A stretch of DNA of 64,000 bases from Arion vulgaris (GCA_020796225.1 CM036764.1:21528733-21592732), one strand, 5' to 3'. Shown: positions 44,674-56,890, counted from the stretch's first letter. Notes: a model not told the origin generated them from the sequence alone. Numbers and translations are program-made.

Positions 44674-45352
44674 AACCAAACTGTCCACAGTTCTCTAACA
44701 AATCGTCTAGTAGCTATCAACAAATTCATATCCAAAATCTGCTTTTCCCTAACCAAACCAAATACTACTCCACATTTTTTTTTCACATACACTGTCTCCA
44801 AATTCAAATCCACCTTTTATCCAAATCTCACCATTCAGCACGCCTACCGTGATTCTATTTGCACCCAAAGCGATAGTCCACGCGCAGTATCAGTTTCCAC
44901 TCATGTCCAAGTAAATCTGAACCTGCAATACAATTCCAGGAAGACCAGGTATCCGTTATAAATTATGTACCTACATTTGCTGGAGAATATCAAATGAGAC
45001 AATTATACTCCCTGCGGCCGGCCGTGGGCGCTGTGCTTGAGAAATGTCAACGGAACAGCTACTAAATTATTTGTACATCGTCCTACTTGCGCGTACAAAA
45101 CATGCATTATGCATAGCGTACTTATAAATTTGATCGATCTAGTAATGAGAATAGGCAGTATGTCGCCCACTCTAGTTGTTATCAACAACACTATAGTCAA
45201 CAGCGATATCAAATATGGTATTATATTATGCGCCTTATTATCTGTTTGCCTGGGCACGTCCGATCTATTCCTTTATTATTACAAATTATTACCATGACAA
45301 CATCTTCAGGCGAACGAGTTCAAATCCTCGTACTTCATGAACTACAAGGTAG
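44674..45352. other. No recognised gene
   Basis: Mixed DNA; open frames at 44539-44961 (extending from the array) and 45003-45297 show no family resemblance. Confidence 0.4.
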
Positions 45353-45607
45353 CTTCTTCTTCTTTCTTCGCGTTCGTTCTTTACGACCAATTTTAATCAC
45401 TCTTTGTGATATATTTGATCTTTGCCAAGAACGTGTATACGTTGCACATTGGTTTGGTAGGCCCCTAAACGCATATATTTCTACACGTTTAGGACATGTG
45501 CATCCGATTTCAGTCAAACCTCCTTAGTCGCTCTTACGACATGCGTGGCAGGTAACAGTGGTTCTATTCTTTACACCCAAATTTGGGCCCCGGTAACCAC
45601 TCGGGCG
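45353..45607 (-). mobile_element. SINE family B copy, minus orientation
   Basis: CTTCTTCTTTCTTCGCGTTC (tail), TACGACCAATTTTAATCAC, CCAAGAACGTGTATACGTTG, core on minus GTCGTAAGAGCGACTAAGGA, CCCGAGTGGTTACCGGGGCC head. Confidence 0.85.
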
Positions 45608-45689
45608 ATACAAGGTAGCTAACTTTAACTACGTAATTTCAGGTACAAACATTTATATATTTACGAACATGTTCTAACAATAGAACATT

Positions 45690-45785
45690 ATCGATATAAG
45701 AGAAGACTGTAGTAAAACTATGTAGCAATGGTGAAACATGTAAAAACAAAGTACTGTAGTTTTACAAAATAAAAAAACAAAACAA
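45690..45785 (+). mobile_element. Dispersed repeat X copy
   Basis: TATCGATATAAGAGAAGACT, GTAAAACTATG, GAAACATGTAAAAACAAAGT and TAGTTTTAC; arms GTAAAACTA / TAGTTTTAC are inverted. Truncated before the ribozyme-like part. Confidence 0.6.
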
Positions 45786-45789
45786 TACT

Positions 45790-45930
45790 ATTGTTTATTG
45801 TCTATTCCCAGGTGGAAGATGTAGTTGGCTGTCCACCTTTGCCGTTAAGCGTTGGGATGGGAGCTTTAATTTGTGTTCTAGGGCCATATGAGTCGCCCTT
45901 TTTGTGTTATATCCGTGTTTATTTAGTTAT
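45790..45930 (-). pseudogene. Retroelement C-terminal relic, family F, minus orientation
   Basis: Minus-strand reading is open: KHGYNTKRATHMALEHKLKL, then PSQRLTAKVDSQLHLPPG and NRQ-stop. Conserves the pattern of 17585-17770. Confidence 0.65.
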
Positions 45931-46055
45931 ATGAACAGTAAGAGAGACTTAGGGATGAGCTGAAAGACAAGAGAGACAAGCAAAACTCAGAAGTTGTCAC
46001 AGTGAAACACTTGCCAATTGACCGTCTGTAAAGACGAAAAAGGCCATATGCTGTT
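45930..46055 (+). mobile_element. Dispersed repeat E copy
   Basis: GATGAGCTGAAAGACAAGAG, GTTGTCACAGTGAAACAC, CCAATTGACCGTCTGTAAAG, AAAAAGGCCATATG. It abuts the family F relic in the opposite orientation. Confidence 0.65.
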
Positions 46056-46434
46056 CATAACAATACAACACAGTAATGTCCATGCATGATTAACAAACCA
46101 AGTAGATGAGCTTTATAAATAATACATCTCATTATTCCGTGTCATTAAACATCATATATGTTGCTGACAGTTGTCAGTTTTGTTTTAGAAGTTCTCAGTA
46201 TTTTACAGCGTATTAACAGCTGAAATATTTTCTTACATCCAATTGTTGTTACTGTTGTTTTCGTTTGCTTTTATCAATTACTTCTTGACCACTCTTATAA
46301 TCCTTGTGTGATTTGCGTCAGAGACCACATGACGGTGTGCCTCTCGTAATACGTCGGTATACTGTAGACCAGACACACCCGCATTTTGACTTGGTTTCCT
46401 ATCCCTAACCCTTATAGTCTTCTCACCCCCTACA
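46056..46434. other. No recognised gene
   Basis: AT-rich; 46280-46310 faintly resembles a SINE family A/B body. CCCCCTACAG just before 46435 would fit a splice acceptor but nothing else supports an exon. Confidence 0.3.
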
Positions 46435-46716
46435 GTGCATTATTCGTTCGTCCGGTCACATATTTGTGTTGTCTCTGAAGTGATCACTTTGCTACCACTT
46501 CTTGTAACTTGTATTAGATCTGTAGCAAAGGTCAATGTTACTCTGTGTCAATATTGTGGTGTTCCTAAAAAGTTCCGGATGAGGGGACATGCTTCACCGT
46601 TTTGGGACACACATCGCTTGCGTCGCCACATGAAATTAGGAGTTTTCACTGTGTATAATTATCATGTGGGGACAGTGAAAACGATAGAAGTGGTACATAT
46701 ACGTTTGCATTTATAA
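46435..46716 (+). other. Open frame with zinc-finger-like spacing (uncertain)
   Basis: A 93-codon frame contains CQYCGVPKKF and, 19 residues after the second Cys, HRLRRH. C-x2-C..H-x4-H with a long linker could fit a BED-type finger, but the aromatic and leucine positions expected of BED domains are not clear and no neighbouring transposase is visible. Most likely chance. Confidence 0.2.
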
Positions 46717-46796
46717 TATTAACATGACTTCAGTTAGTCAAGTGTGCAAGTCATATGTCTGTTCGAGAAGTAATTGATGGGAAATACTGGCTTGAT

Positions 46797-46880
46797 CAAG
46801 GATTGAAAGCTTCCACTTTGTATTGTTTTATCAATGGATTGATGAGGATTGAAAGCTTCCACTTTGTATTGTTTTTACCA
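46797..46880. repeat. Tandem duplication of ~49 bp
   Basis: AGGATTGAAAGCTTCCACTT and TGTATTGTTTT occur twice, at 46799 and 46848. Confidence 0.9.
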
Positions 46881-47940
46881 CTGTAATAAGTAAACAGCAG
46901 CCCGTGACAGAATTGTTCAATTTGGAACATTTTGGCACAATCAATCAGATAGACTGTCAGGGTCACGTGATTTTGATCTGCAAACATTTTTGACTCACTT
47001 GACGAAACCAGTGTCTTGAAACTAATACACTGTGTCTGTGTCGATTATAGATCTCTGGACAAAGGTCAGGGGAATCGTGTAAAAGCAGTCACTTAAGATT
47101 TTGCTCGTCTGGTGTGTGATCCAATTTCATACCATGTCCAGTTGCACTTAGCTAATATCTCCTCTCGTGTGTAACTTCCAATTCATCCGATTCCTATCCA
47201 CTTTACAAGACGATAGAGTTGTTTTTTTCCCAGCGAAATCGCAGAAAAGTTGAGGTGGAACTTCGTCAGTGTGAACTCACTGACTATGGTGTTGTTTTGT
47301 AACCTTATTTCATTTTGCCTATTATACCATACATCAATTTATAAAATTGGTATTCGTTGCTAAGGGTAAGGTTTTACAAATAAGCAATATTCATACTTGG
47401 CCGCTACCCTTCTACAAAGAAGAACCGTTAGACTTTAACTCAATGGTACACATATTCCCGAATTTGTTATTAATATTGGTATGATCTGTTCAACAAATTC
47501 GAGCAGTCAACATTCTTACTTAGGGTAACATTTCAATAACATGAACATTTGTGCTACGTGATGTGAATGCACATCCTATGTACTTTATTGTTTCTATCCG
47601 GACCTTATCTCAAACAACTAATCGCTATAATCAATGTTGTTATCACGCACCAAATTAATCCGTCTGATTAGTGTAATAACTGTCACTAATATGAAGACTT
47701 TCACAACAAGAACAGAAGATCCCCCCAATCCCTACAACAAAAAAATAAAAATAAATAAAACCAGAGCGAATAATAAACACTTAAAAATAAAATAGAAGAC
47801 TGCAATTTGTAGGGGGTCAGATATATGTTGAAGAAAATCAGAAAAGCAACAGATAAATTCAAACCACCATAGCATGCACACATTGATAAGAAATAATATA
47901 ACACTAAGCGAAAGTAAAGAAATGCTATCAAGATAAAATC
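46881..47940. other. No recognised gene
   Basis: AT-rich intron DNA. Minus frames at 47701-48013 end at the family B SINE and have no similarity I recognise. Confidence 0.4.
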
Positions 47941-48275
47941 GCGCCCGAGTGGTTACCGGGGCCCAAATTGAGGTGTACAGAATAGAACCACTGTTACCTA
48001 CCATGCATGTCATAAGAGGCGACTAAGGAGGTTGGTCGTGGGGCTAGCTAACCCACACCGTAAAAAACAGTAGATGGCTACAGAACGGAGAGCAAACCGA
48101 GTAAACGCTGGCTGAAACCAGACACATCGCCAAAGGATAAGCACTAGAGCTCCAAATTGGTGCTGAAGATGTGATGTAAAACACACCAATGCTAAGGCTA
48201 CATGAATCAGATTTCCATATGAAAAGAATTATGGGAGATCTGGTACATCGGTCTGGGCTGTGATCGCGAGAGAGA
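47941..48275 (+). mobile_element. SINE B head joined to a LINE 3' end (possible internally deleted LINE)
   Basis: Starts with the family B head (GCCCGAGTGGTTACCGGGGC, ATAAGAGGCGACTAAGGAGG), then diverges into GTGGGGCTAGCTAACCCACA (also seen at about 37155), and ends with GGTACATCGGTCTGGGCTG and GATCGCGAGAGAGAT, which matches the 3' end of the LINE at 16797-17190. Fits an element with LINE 5' and 3' ends and no coding body. Confidence 0.55.
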
Positions 48276-49759
48276 TAAAATCAATGTTGTTGAGAATTGA
48301 AGACAATATAAAGAGTCTAGACATGAAAATGGAAATTTATTAGATAGAACTTATATTAGGTGAAGCTCATAAAGCAATAAAATCAAATCATGAAGAACTA
48401 GAAAACAACACACAGCCATGACATATCAATTGAACTAATACAAACAAGAATTGAAACTGGAACTCACATTTATTTTGCAATATGTATGAGGTTCTAGCAC
48501 AGTGCAGTCTAGACCAAATACTACAAAATATAGTTCCTCATCTCCATCGTAAACAAAGACAATCAAAAACTGCACCAAATATCGTACTACTATTATAGTA
48601 AATCGTGCGAGAAAAATTATACGGTCGATTATCATAAAGATTCTAGCAAGAAAGTTAGATTGCGAAATACATGAAGTGGAAGCACAATTCAGACATAAGA
48701 AAATCACTATGAATCACATATTTATAATGGAAAACATCTTCGTGAGATGTAGAGTATACGTTGAGTCTACATCTCAGTTTTATAGATTCGAGACATGGGA
48801 TTTACATCACATTTGATCCCTCTAATCGAAACAATGTATCATTAACAACAAATAGCTGTTAAAGTATCTGATGCAACATAATAGTTTGACGTGAGAACGT
48901 GAGTAAGACAAGACTGCATCATGTCTCAATGCTTATTTAACAACTATACAAAACATATCAAGAGAAATGTCAGGACGACCGAAATCTCAAATTTGATCCG
49001 TTTGTAAGTTCTGAAAATATAACAACATAAATAAGATACACAGAAGACACAGTTGATATTTAAAATATTGTCATGAGACTTGAACAGATAATTATGTCAA
49101 CTATAAAATTCAGTGAAGGACAAAATTTCTCTTTGAATATCAAGAAAACTGATATATTATCTGACAAAGCAAGATGCCTACTAAATATTACTACCAGTAA
49201 AGACGATATTTTTAAAATGCTTCAAATAAGGATATCTTAGATCCGTAATTAACAGAATTGAAAATTGTGTGCAAAAAGGTAATATTTGTGGCAGGCCAGT
49301 TTTTGCAATTGATATATTAATTTGTAGAACAAATATTATAGTGTAAAACATATTACATATGTGGACATAGTCCATTTCAATACTTTAAGAGTAAATATAT
49401 CTGCATGTTCATTTCTATATAACTAGAATCTAACATATTATTATTCAAACATACTTAAGTCTTCTTGATTATGTTCTTGATTTCACGATCTTCAGATAAT
49501 ATGTAGCATCAAATGTATATTACATTCACCACCAATGTAAACAATACTAATAGTAGCAGTAAATAATGTGGCATTCTTACTCTATTTTAATCTGTTTTAT
49601 TTAGCAAATATTCGTTTCGTTTCGGTAGACGTTACATATAGTCTGCAAGCAATTTCTATATACCGCTACTTTCCTGTACAACTCGTTCAGTCTCTTCTAT
49701 GTGATTCTGTCCGATATTTCTTGCTTATATTAGTAAAGTTCGTTTCGGGGTTTTACTAG
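48276..49759. other. No recognised gene
   Basis: AT-rich intron DNA, the longest stretch with neither array nor recognised repeat. Short open frames only. Confidence 0.45.
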
Positions 49760-50090
49760 GGCATTCTTTATGTCTTAAACACTTTGCTTCCTACTTCAAT
49801 GTCTATTTTTGTGATTCTTTAATCATTTCTTCTCAGAGTATGCCCAACATATTCCCATCTTCTATATCTTATAACATTTTTTACTAATAGTTGACTAGAC
49901 ATTTTTTTTCAATTTCATCACTTCTCCTGAATTTGTCCCCATTTTATATTCCTTATTTTCTGCAGACATCTATTATCAAGTGTATTCAATTTACTTGAAT
50001 TGAGCCATTGTTACTCTATATCATACTGTTATTGATGTATTTTATCTAGCCTGTCGTGTCATATTGCTATTTTGTACAGCGCTAGCTAGA
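49760..50090. repeat. Dispersed repeat, also at 39540-39860
   Basis: About 300 bp of shared but diverged sequence, see the 39540 copy. It is followed within 100 bp by the 41-bp array. Confidence 0.6.
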
Positions 50091-51300
50091 AGTTAATATT
50101 CAACATGCAGTTTCAAGTCATCCTAATGTACATTCAAGTTTCAAGAGAATATTTGATGTCATTGTTATGTTGAGCCACATTTCAATTCAATATTCTAAAC
50201 CCATCTCATGCTTGCTCAGATTTCAACATCATAATTCATTTATTATTCTTTTCTGTCCAAGTTTCAACATGGTAGCATCGTACGGCTATTGTCAATTCAA
50301 ATTGCAACATCGTGACCATTTTTTTTCTGACCAAGTTTCAACATTCTGTCCATCAGTCTGTTTTTCCATATTCAAGTTTCAACATTCTGTCCATCAGTCT
50401 GTTTTTGTATGTTCAAGTTTCAACATTCTGTCCATCAGTCTGTTTTTGTATGTTCAAGTTTCAACATTCTGTCCATCAGTCTGTTTTTGTATGTTCAAGT
50501 TTCAACATTCTGTCCATCAGTCTGTTTTTCCATATTCAAGTTTCAACATTGTGTCCATCAGTCTGTTTTTGTATGTTCAAGTTTCAACATTCTGTCCATC
50601 AGTCTGTTTTTCCATATTCAAATTTCAACATTCTGTCCATCAGTCTGTTTTTGTATGTTCAAGTTTCAACATTCTGTCCATCAGTCTGTTTTTGTATGTT
50701 CAAGTTTCAACATTCTGTCCATCAGTCTGTTTTTGTATGTTCAAGTTTCAACATTCTGTCCATCAGTCTGTTTTTGTATATTCAAGTTTCAACATTGTGT
50801 CCATCAGTCTGTTTTTGTATGTTCAAGTTTCAACATTCTGTCCATCAGTCTGTTTTTGTATTTCAAGTTTCAACATTTGTCCATCAGTCTGTTTTTGTAT
50901 GTTCAAGTTTCAAATTCTGTCCATCAGTCTGTTTTTCATTTCAAGTTTCAACATTGTGTCCATCAGTCTGTTTTTCCATATTCAAGTTTCAACATTCTGT
51001 CCATCAGTCTGTTTTTGTATGTTCAAGTTTCAACATTGTGTCCATCAGTCTGTTTTTCCATATTCAAGTTTCAACATTGTGTCCATCAGTCTGTTTTTCC
51101 ATATTCAAGTTTCAACATTGTGTCCATCAGTCTGTTTTTGTATGTTCAAGTTTCAACATTGTGTCCATCAGTTGTTTTTGTATGTTAAGTTTCAACATTG
51201 TTCCATCAGTCTGTTTTTCTATATTCCATTGTTTCAACATGTGTCTATCAGTTTGTTTTTGATGTTGAAGATTCAACAGTTTGTTCACCTTTAAGCTCAT
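50091..51300. repeat. 41-bp tandem repeat array (about 26 units)
   Basis: Unit TTTCAACATTCTGTCCATCA, GTCTGTTTTTGTATGTTCAA, G. Central units are near-identical; units left of 50330 and right of 51230 diverge progressively. All three plus frames lack stops, giving overlapping 375-, 316- and 259-codon open frames (SVHQSVFVCSSFN-like), all artefacts. Confidence 0.95.
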
Positions 51301-51339
51301 CTCTAGTCCATTTTTAACAATATATTCAACTTTCTGCTC

Positions 51340-51490
51340 TTTGATGTCTAATTTCAACTGATGTTACAGTTTCCGTTTTTGAATGTCCTAATCTCAACAT
51401 GATGTTCCAGTTTCCGTTTTTGAATGTCCTAATCTCAACATGATGTTACACTTTCCGTTTTTGAATGTCCTAATCTCAACATGATGTTCT
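51340..51490. repeat. Diverged 41-bp subfamily at the array edge
   Basis: Three units of TCTCAACATGATGTTACAGT plus TTCCGTTTTTGAATGTCCTA, same 41-bp period and alignable to the main unit. Confidence 0.85.
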
Positions 51491-51989
51491 TAAGTTCGTT
51501 ATTGTTGTTCGTGGTGCTATATGGTAAAACCAGGTGTAAATAAATCAATTCTTCGCCCTCGGAACCTTTTTTATTTTACGATCACAATTTGGAAAAAAAA
51601 ACATGGTGTTACTGATGTTTCATTTTTACAATCTTCAATAGGACTGGTCGTCTGACATCACCTACCCAACAGTAAAAAGTCTCTTAATTGTTTTTCTTTT
51701 GTCCAGAAAAGAAAATGAGCTTAGATTGTTGTCAGTAGGGGCCCTATATACCAGCAATTATCATTTCTTATCTGATTGTTTGCTCTCAATTTCAGAATGA
51801 AATTATTGTTGTACTAATTATTGTTGAACTTACCCATCTCTATACATCCTCTTCATTTTCCGGTTGACACATAATGATTCCACAAGAGATTTCTATTTTT
51901 GCGGTTCTGCCACCTTTCTACCAATTGTTTTCCATGTCAGGTCACAATTTGTAAAACAATCTCTCCACATTTGTTGTCGATGTTTCCTT
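51491..51989. other. AT-rich; shared array flank at right
   Basis: Nothing recognised except 51905-51950, which matches the left flank of the 18.96-kb array. Confidence 0.45.
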
Positions 51990-52175
51990 TATACTTTCTA
52001 GGCTTTCTTTTCCTGTCCACTGTCCATCGGATAGCCTTTATAGGCATTGTCCATATACTTCTAGCTTTTCTTTTCCCGTCCGCTGTCCATCGATAGCCTT
52101 TATAGACATTGTCCATATACTTCTAGCTTTTCTTTTCTCGTCCACCGTCCATCGATAGCCTTTATAGACATTGTC
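51990..52175. repeat. ~62-bp tandem repeat (3 units)
   Basis: Unit contains ACTTCTAGCTTTTCTTTTCC, CCACTGTCCATCGATAGCC, TTTATAGACATTGTCCAT. Confidence 0.9.
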
Positions 52176-52957
52176 CCTACTGGCATACGATATACATGAT
52201 CAATCCAACTATATTATCTATCGCATTTTAATGATGGTCTTCAAGTATGTACAGTTTGTTCTTTTTCAAAATTATTCATTTGCTTTTGTATTTTGCCAGA
52301 ATGTTTGCATGATTCATCTCAAACATTTATGTTCAAATGTTTCCAGTTCGTGTACGATGACATTTTCCAGCTCTCTCTAATATGTAATAACATTTCTAGA
52401 ACATTGCTTCTATATATTATAACCTTTGTTTTTAAATTCAATCCTTTCGCTTTCCAGTTTTGTTTAGTATAGCATAAATTCGATTTGCTTTCTTGAGTTT
52501 TCCAATGATGTCAATTCCTGAATCACCAGCCTGCGTTACTTGTTATCATATTCGTAAATAGATAACAGTACTATCTGGTAGCTAAAATATATGTGATACA
52601 TTTCCTTTCATTATCTGATTGTTATCAATATATATAGACTACTTGCAGATTCTATCTAGTTGTTGTCAGTAAATAAATGCAATGCTTTTTGTTTCGTATC
52701 TGGTTGCTGGAAATAAACTCTCACAATTCTCCTTTCTGATCTTCTTCCCATAAATTTTTGATCGCAGTTATCCTTTATTATCAAAATTATCTCACTGTCA
52801 GTAGGCATTTCACATATCCCATAAACATATTGTCAATATATGTAGTGTCCTTATTTAAACTAGACTGGTGAGGTTGTAATGGCAATCCTTCTAGAAAATA
52901 AAACAAATCATATACAGTTCAATTTGATATCTTATGTCTAGTTTTCATTACATCTGA
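52176..52957. other. No recognised gene
   Basis: AT-rich intron DNA; one 69-codon open frame without similarity. Confidence 0.4.
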
Positions 52958-53210
52958 TCGTCCGAGTGGTTACCGGGCCCAAATTTGGGTGCGTAAAGAA
53001 TAGAACTACTGTTACCTGCCACGCATGTCGTAAGAGGCGACTAAGGAGGTTTGGATGAAATCGGATGCATGTGTCCTAAATGTGTAGAAGTCTATGCGTT
53101 TATGGGCCTACAAACCAATGTGCAACGTATACACGTTCTTGGCAAAGATCAAACATATCACAAAGAGTGATTAAAATTGGTCGTAAAGAACGAAAGCAAA
53201 GAAGAAGGAG
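52958..53210 (+). mobile_element. SINE family B copy, plus orientation
   Basis: Complete sense copy: TCCGAGTGGTTACCGGGCCC head, CATGTCGTAAGAGGCGACTA core, CAATGTGCAACGTATACACG, GGCAAAGATCAAACATATCA, AAAATTGGTCGTAAAGAACG, then GAAGAAGGAGAAG tail. Confidence 0.9.
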
Positions 53211-54462
53211 AAGAGTAGGCAATTTTCTTTCCTTATATGTCTGTTATTAATTTGTACACCGAAAATGTATGTAAGATAAGGTACAGCTGACAAATACTTC
53301 AGTCTTTCGTATATCGTTTTTTTTATTTCCTGCCTGAAAAACTCAATATTTTATCAGTACTCACTCCTCCTGCATCGTCATGTACAACATTTTTTGAAAT
53401 GTCCTATTGCAACATTCTTGTTGGCTACTCCAAACCTCGTCTTCTAGGAGCCATGCCCTCTATTATCGTTCTTTATAACCCTCGGTGGCGGTTAATGTGA
53501 CCAGTGCATTTAAGATTCCGAAAAATGACATAGTTTATGAGTCAATCTTCATGGATATTCAAGTCTTCATGTCTGTATTTTTTTATTCTGCATTTTGTTC
53601 AGGGCGTTCCAAAAATAATGTTGTTCCAAGTAATTAGATATTCTTTTTTTTACTTCTTGATCAATATGCCTCACATCCATCAATTGTCAGAGTAAATATG
53701 CATGTCTTCAAAAGTTTCACTTCTATTAACTTGCATGTCTTGTTCTTTAGATTTTCCATAACATTTGATTTCAGAATTGAGATGAACAAGCTCCTTATGG
53801 GTCAGATATTGATGTGATACATTTAACTCCTTGTGAACCAGGAACCACACTAAGTGGCGTTTTTACTCTATAATTACATGGATATGACTTTGGTTAGTTC
53901 GATCATGAACACAGTGACCTCCCACTCTAATCACATTTGCTATGTTATTTAACTTTAACTACATTCAATAATGAATTTCCGCTCAACTTAAGCTTTGGTA
54001 CCGGAACGGTCAATGTTCTCCACGATCATAAAACCAGACAGTGAAACACATTTGAATGTTAGGTCAACAAATCATTAAGACATTGATTTGTTGCAATCAG
54101 TGATTTTGTAAAGCATAACTGCTCTTCGGAATTAAGCAATCGAATTCGTTTAAGTGCATGCAATGTTATATATAAACAATTTAGCAAACATGGACAGGAT
54201 GAAACTTCATTTTATTTGAATCTAGAAGATTCTACAGTTTTATCATCAACATCATGTATCATGTCAAGGAACGTAGGTGGTCTTGGTTCGTCATCTTACA
54301 CGATCATGACTGTCATTGATCAATTCTGTCTTCTTGTCTCTACCATGCCATGTGGTCAAGTTATAAGGGTATGCATTTGTATGTCTTTCTCTTGTTCTTT
54401 GATGTATAAATTACAGGAATAGTTGAAAACTGTACCAGTTGATAATAAATAACACTTAATTG
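53211..54462. other. No recognised gene
   Basis: AT-rich intron DNA. A 68-codon frame at 54216-54422 has no similarity I recognise. Confidence 0.4.
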
Positions 54463-54695
54463 ATTATTGGTTATTGGTAACTAAACTGACGTCATTGCAC
54501 TCCGGGCAGACCCATAGGTGCTCAGTCTCGAAGACTATGCATACTGATGGTTCCTGTAGCTCGCTGATTAAACACACCTCTCACTCTGCCTCTCAGACAT
54601 CCAGTTCGACTTGAACAACGGGTAACTCCAAACTGCTTAAATCGCTTGATCGATTCAACATCAATTTTAGTGTCCTCATCCAACAGAGAGTATTT
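54463..54695 (-). pseudogene. RNase H-type LINE 3' end, minus orientation
   Basis: Matches 28056-28290 (CTGACGTCATTGCACTCCGG, ATCGCTTGATCGATTC); the tail AACCAATAATCAAT lies at the low-coordinate end. 5' truncated at about 54695; a short deletion near 54525. Confidence 0.85.
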
Positions 54696-55011
54696 TTGTT
54701 ATATAAGTGTTGTTATTGTCAAATTTATTACTCCACGATTAGATCAGTATTTCATTTATTAGAATAATAGAATTTTCATTATATCAGAAATATCTGCAAC
54801 AGAGGCGACAACAACAGATGTAGAAGTGGGTACGTGCATTGTGACACCAGGTGGCTCTGAAATCCAGTATGTTATACCAACTTGAAAAAAAATATAAGAA
54901 TGGTCAAACAGAAATAGAAGCTATAGCAGAAGCGATCAAAAAGATCATGAATAGAAGGCAGACCCACTAGATATGTATTTCTCTTACGTGGAGTAGTATT
55001 AGTATTTGAAA
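54696..55011. other. No recognised gene
   Basis: Intron DNA; nothing recognised. Confidence 0.4.
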
Positions 55012-55252
55012 ATCGTGGCATATCCTTTACATGACGTAACCATCAACCACAGTAAACAAGTCGTTGATTTTCTAGGCACCATTTATACGTTCAGTAGTTT
55101 GCCATTGCTTTCTGAACTGTGAAGTCTATTGTTACCTTTTCATAAAAATTTCACGGAAACCAATTTGCTTCCAAATTTGCGCGCAACGGAGTTTGAGGCA
55201 GGTACGCTTGGGTTCTCATCGAGCTCACTATCGTTTAAGCTACAGCCGCTCA
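55012..55252 (-). mobile_element. SINE family T, second subfamily, minus orientation
   Basis: Shares the core GTTCAGTAGTTTGCCATTGC and tRNA-like head (GGCTGTAGCTTAAACGATAG) but has a different 3' half (CATCAACCACAGTAAACAAG on the plus strand), the same 3' half seen at 63906-64000. Confidence 0.75.
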
Positions 55253-55394
55253 GAGTATTACGCGCTATTATTATTATTATTACACAGTAATAGTATCAGG
55301 CCATATAAAATACACACAATAAGACCAACAAGATTGATCTTCATTTTATTCGGTCATACTTGGACGTTACCTCGAATATTTTTTCAAACTAGCA
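55253..55394. other. Short spacer with TTA microsatellite
   Basis: (TTA)n at about 55264-55280; otherwise unrecognised. Confidence 0.6.
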
Positions 55395-55852
55395 GTCGAT
55401 CGATTGATTGATTGATTGATTGATAGGACCATCATCATTGCACTTCGGTGAGTAACCATGTGTGCTCCGATCTCTTTCTGACATAGGGTGATCTCAGCTG
55501 CAGTGCACGAACTCCGTAGCAGCAACGAGGATCCCCGATGTAATTTTGAAGATGCAGAAGATATTTTGTAGGTATTTTTTATCAGTTTTTTCTAATGAAT
55601 TTTGACGGGCAGGAGCTTTCCAGCCTGCTTCTCTCGATTTTAAACTGTCAAAGGTTCTTTTACGTGTTCATATTGAACACAGGACTTAAGTTTTATTTTC
55701 CGTCTCCGATAGGACTAGGAACTCGATCTCTCCTACAATGATATCAGGGTCTCTGGAAAAGTATCCAGATGGCTCATAAGCGAGTGAACCTGGTGCCTTT
55801 AGCACACGAGACGAGCACCTAACTTCTACGCCACAGAGACTCCCTATAAGCG
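55395..55852 (-). mobile_element. SINE family C, full length, minus orientation
   Basis: Minus strand: head GTCTCTGTGGCGTAGAAGTT (A-box-like), CCAGGTTCACTCGC (B-box-like), body to AGATCACCCTATGTCAGAAA, and a (TCAA)n tail at 55398-55425. The most complete family C copy here. Confidence 0.9.
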
Positions 55853-56024
55853 CCGACCTGTCTCAGGTTGTGCTCCAAGTCTAGAGGGATATCGTGGGAT
55901 TTTTCAGGTAACAGATGATCTTTGCACTTGTGATATCAACAACACTATAATCCCTAATATTTTCTATTTTTATACTATACTATTAAATTAGTGCTGTTAT
56001 TGTTTGGTTACAGTCATTAATTTT
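55853..56024. other. No recognised gene
   Basis: Short AT-rich spacer. Confidence 0.4.
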
Positions 56025-56890
56025 TACAATTGTTACTGTTGTTATTACAACAATTGTTACTGTTATTATTACAACAATTGTTACTGTTGTTATTACAACA
56101 ATTGTTACTGTTGTTATTACAACAATTGTTACTGTTGTTATTACAACAATTGTTACTGTTGTTATTACAACAATTGTTACCGTTATTACAACAATTGTTA
56201 CTGTTTTATTACAACAATTGTTACTGTTTTATTACAACAATTGTTACTGTTGTTATTAAACAATTGTTCTGTTGTTATTACAACAATTGTTATTTGATTA
56301 CAACAATTGTTACCGTTATTACAACAATTTTATTTATTATTACAACAATTGTTACTGTTATTATTACAACAATTGTTACTATTATTATTACAACAATTGT
56401 TACTGTTATTATTACAACAATTGTTACTGTTGTTATTACAACAATTGTTACTGTTGTTATTACAACAATTGTTACTGTTATTATTACAACAATTGTTACT
56501 GTTATTATTACAACAATTGTTACTGTTGTTATTACAACAATTGTTACTGTTATTATTACAACAATTGTTACTGTTGTTATTACAACAATTGTTACTGTTG
56601 TTATTACAACAATTGTTACTGTTGTTATTACAACAATTGTTACTGTTGTTATTACAACAATTGTTACTGTTGTTATTACAACAATTGTTACTGTTGTTAT
56701 TACAACAATTGTTACTGTTATTATTACAACAATTGTTACTGTTATTATTACAACAATTGTTACTATTATTATTACAACAATTGTTACTGTTGTTATTACA
56801 ACAATTGTTACTGTTATTATTACAACAATTGTTACTGTTGTTATTACAACAATTGTTACTGTTATTATTACAACAATTGTTACTGTTGTT
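56025..56890. repeat. 21-bp palindromic tandem array (about 41 units)
   Basis: Unit ACAACAATTGTTACTGTTGT plus T (GTTATTACAACAATTGTTAC in another register). Each unit has the perfect palindrome AACAATTGTT. Stop-free in all three plus frames (up to 303 codons, ITTIVTV / LLQQLL / CYCCYYNN), all artefacts. Confidence 0.95.

Noticed and set aside
44673..44961. Host gene downstream of the 21-bp array
   Set aside because: The open frame is an extension of the array frame; its unique part has no recognisable domain.
46435..46716. BED-type zinc finger exon
   Set aside because: Only C-x2-C and H-x4-H spacing supports it; key aromatic/leucine positions and any neighbouring transposase are missing.
50167..51294. 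375-codon plus-strand open frame
   Set aside because: All three frames are open across the 41-bp array because the unit has no stops; no start context, domain or codon signature.
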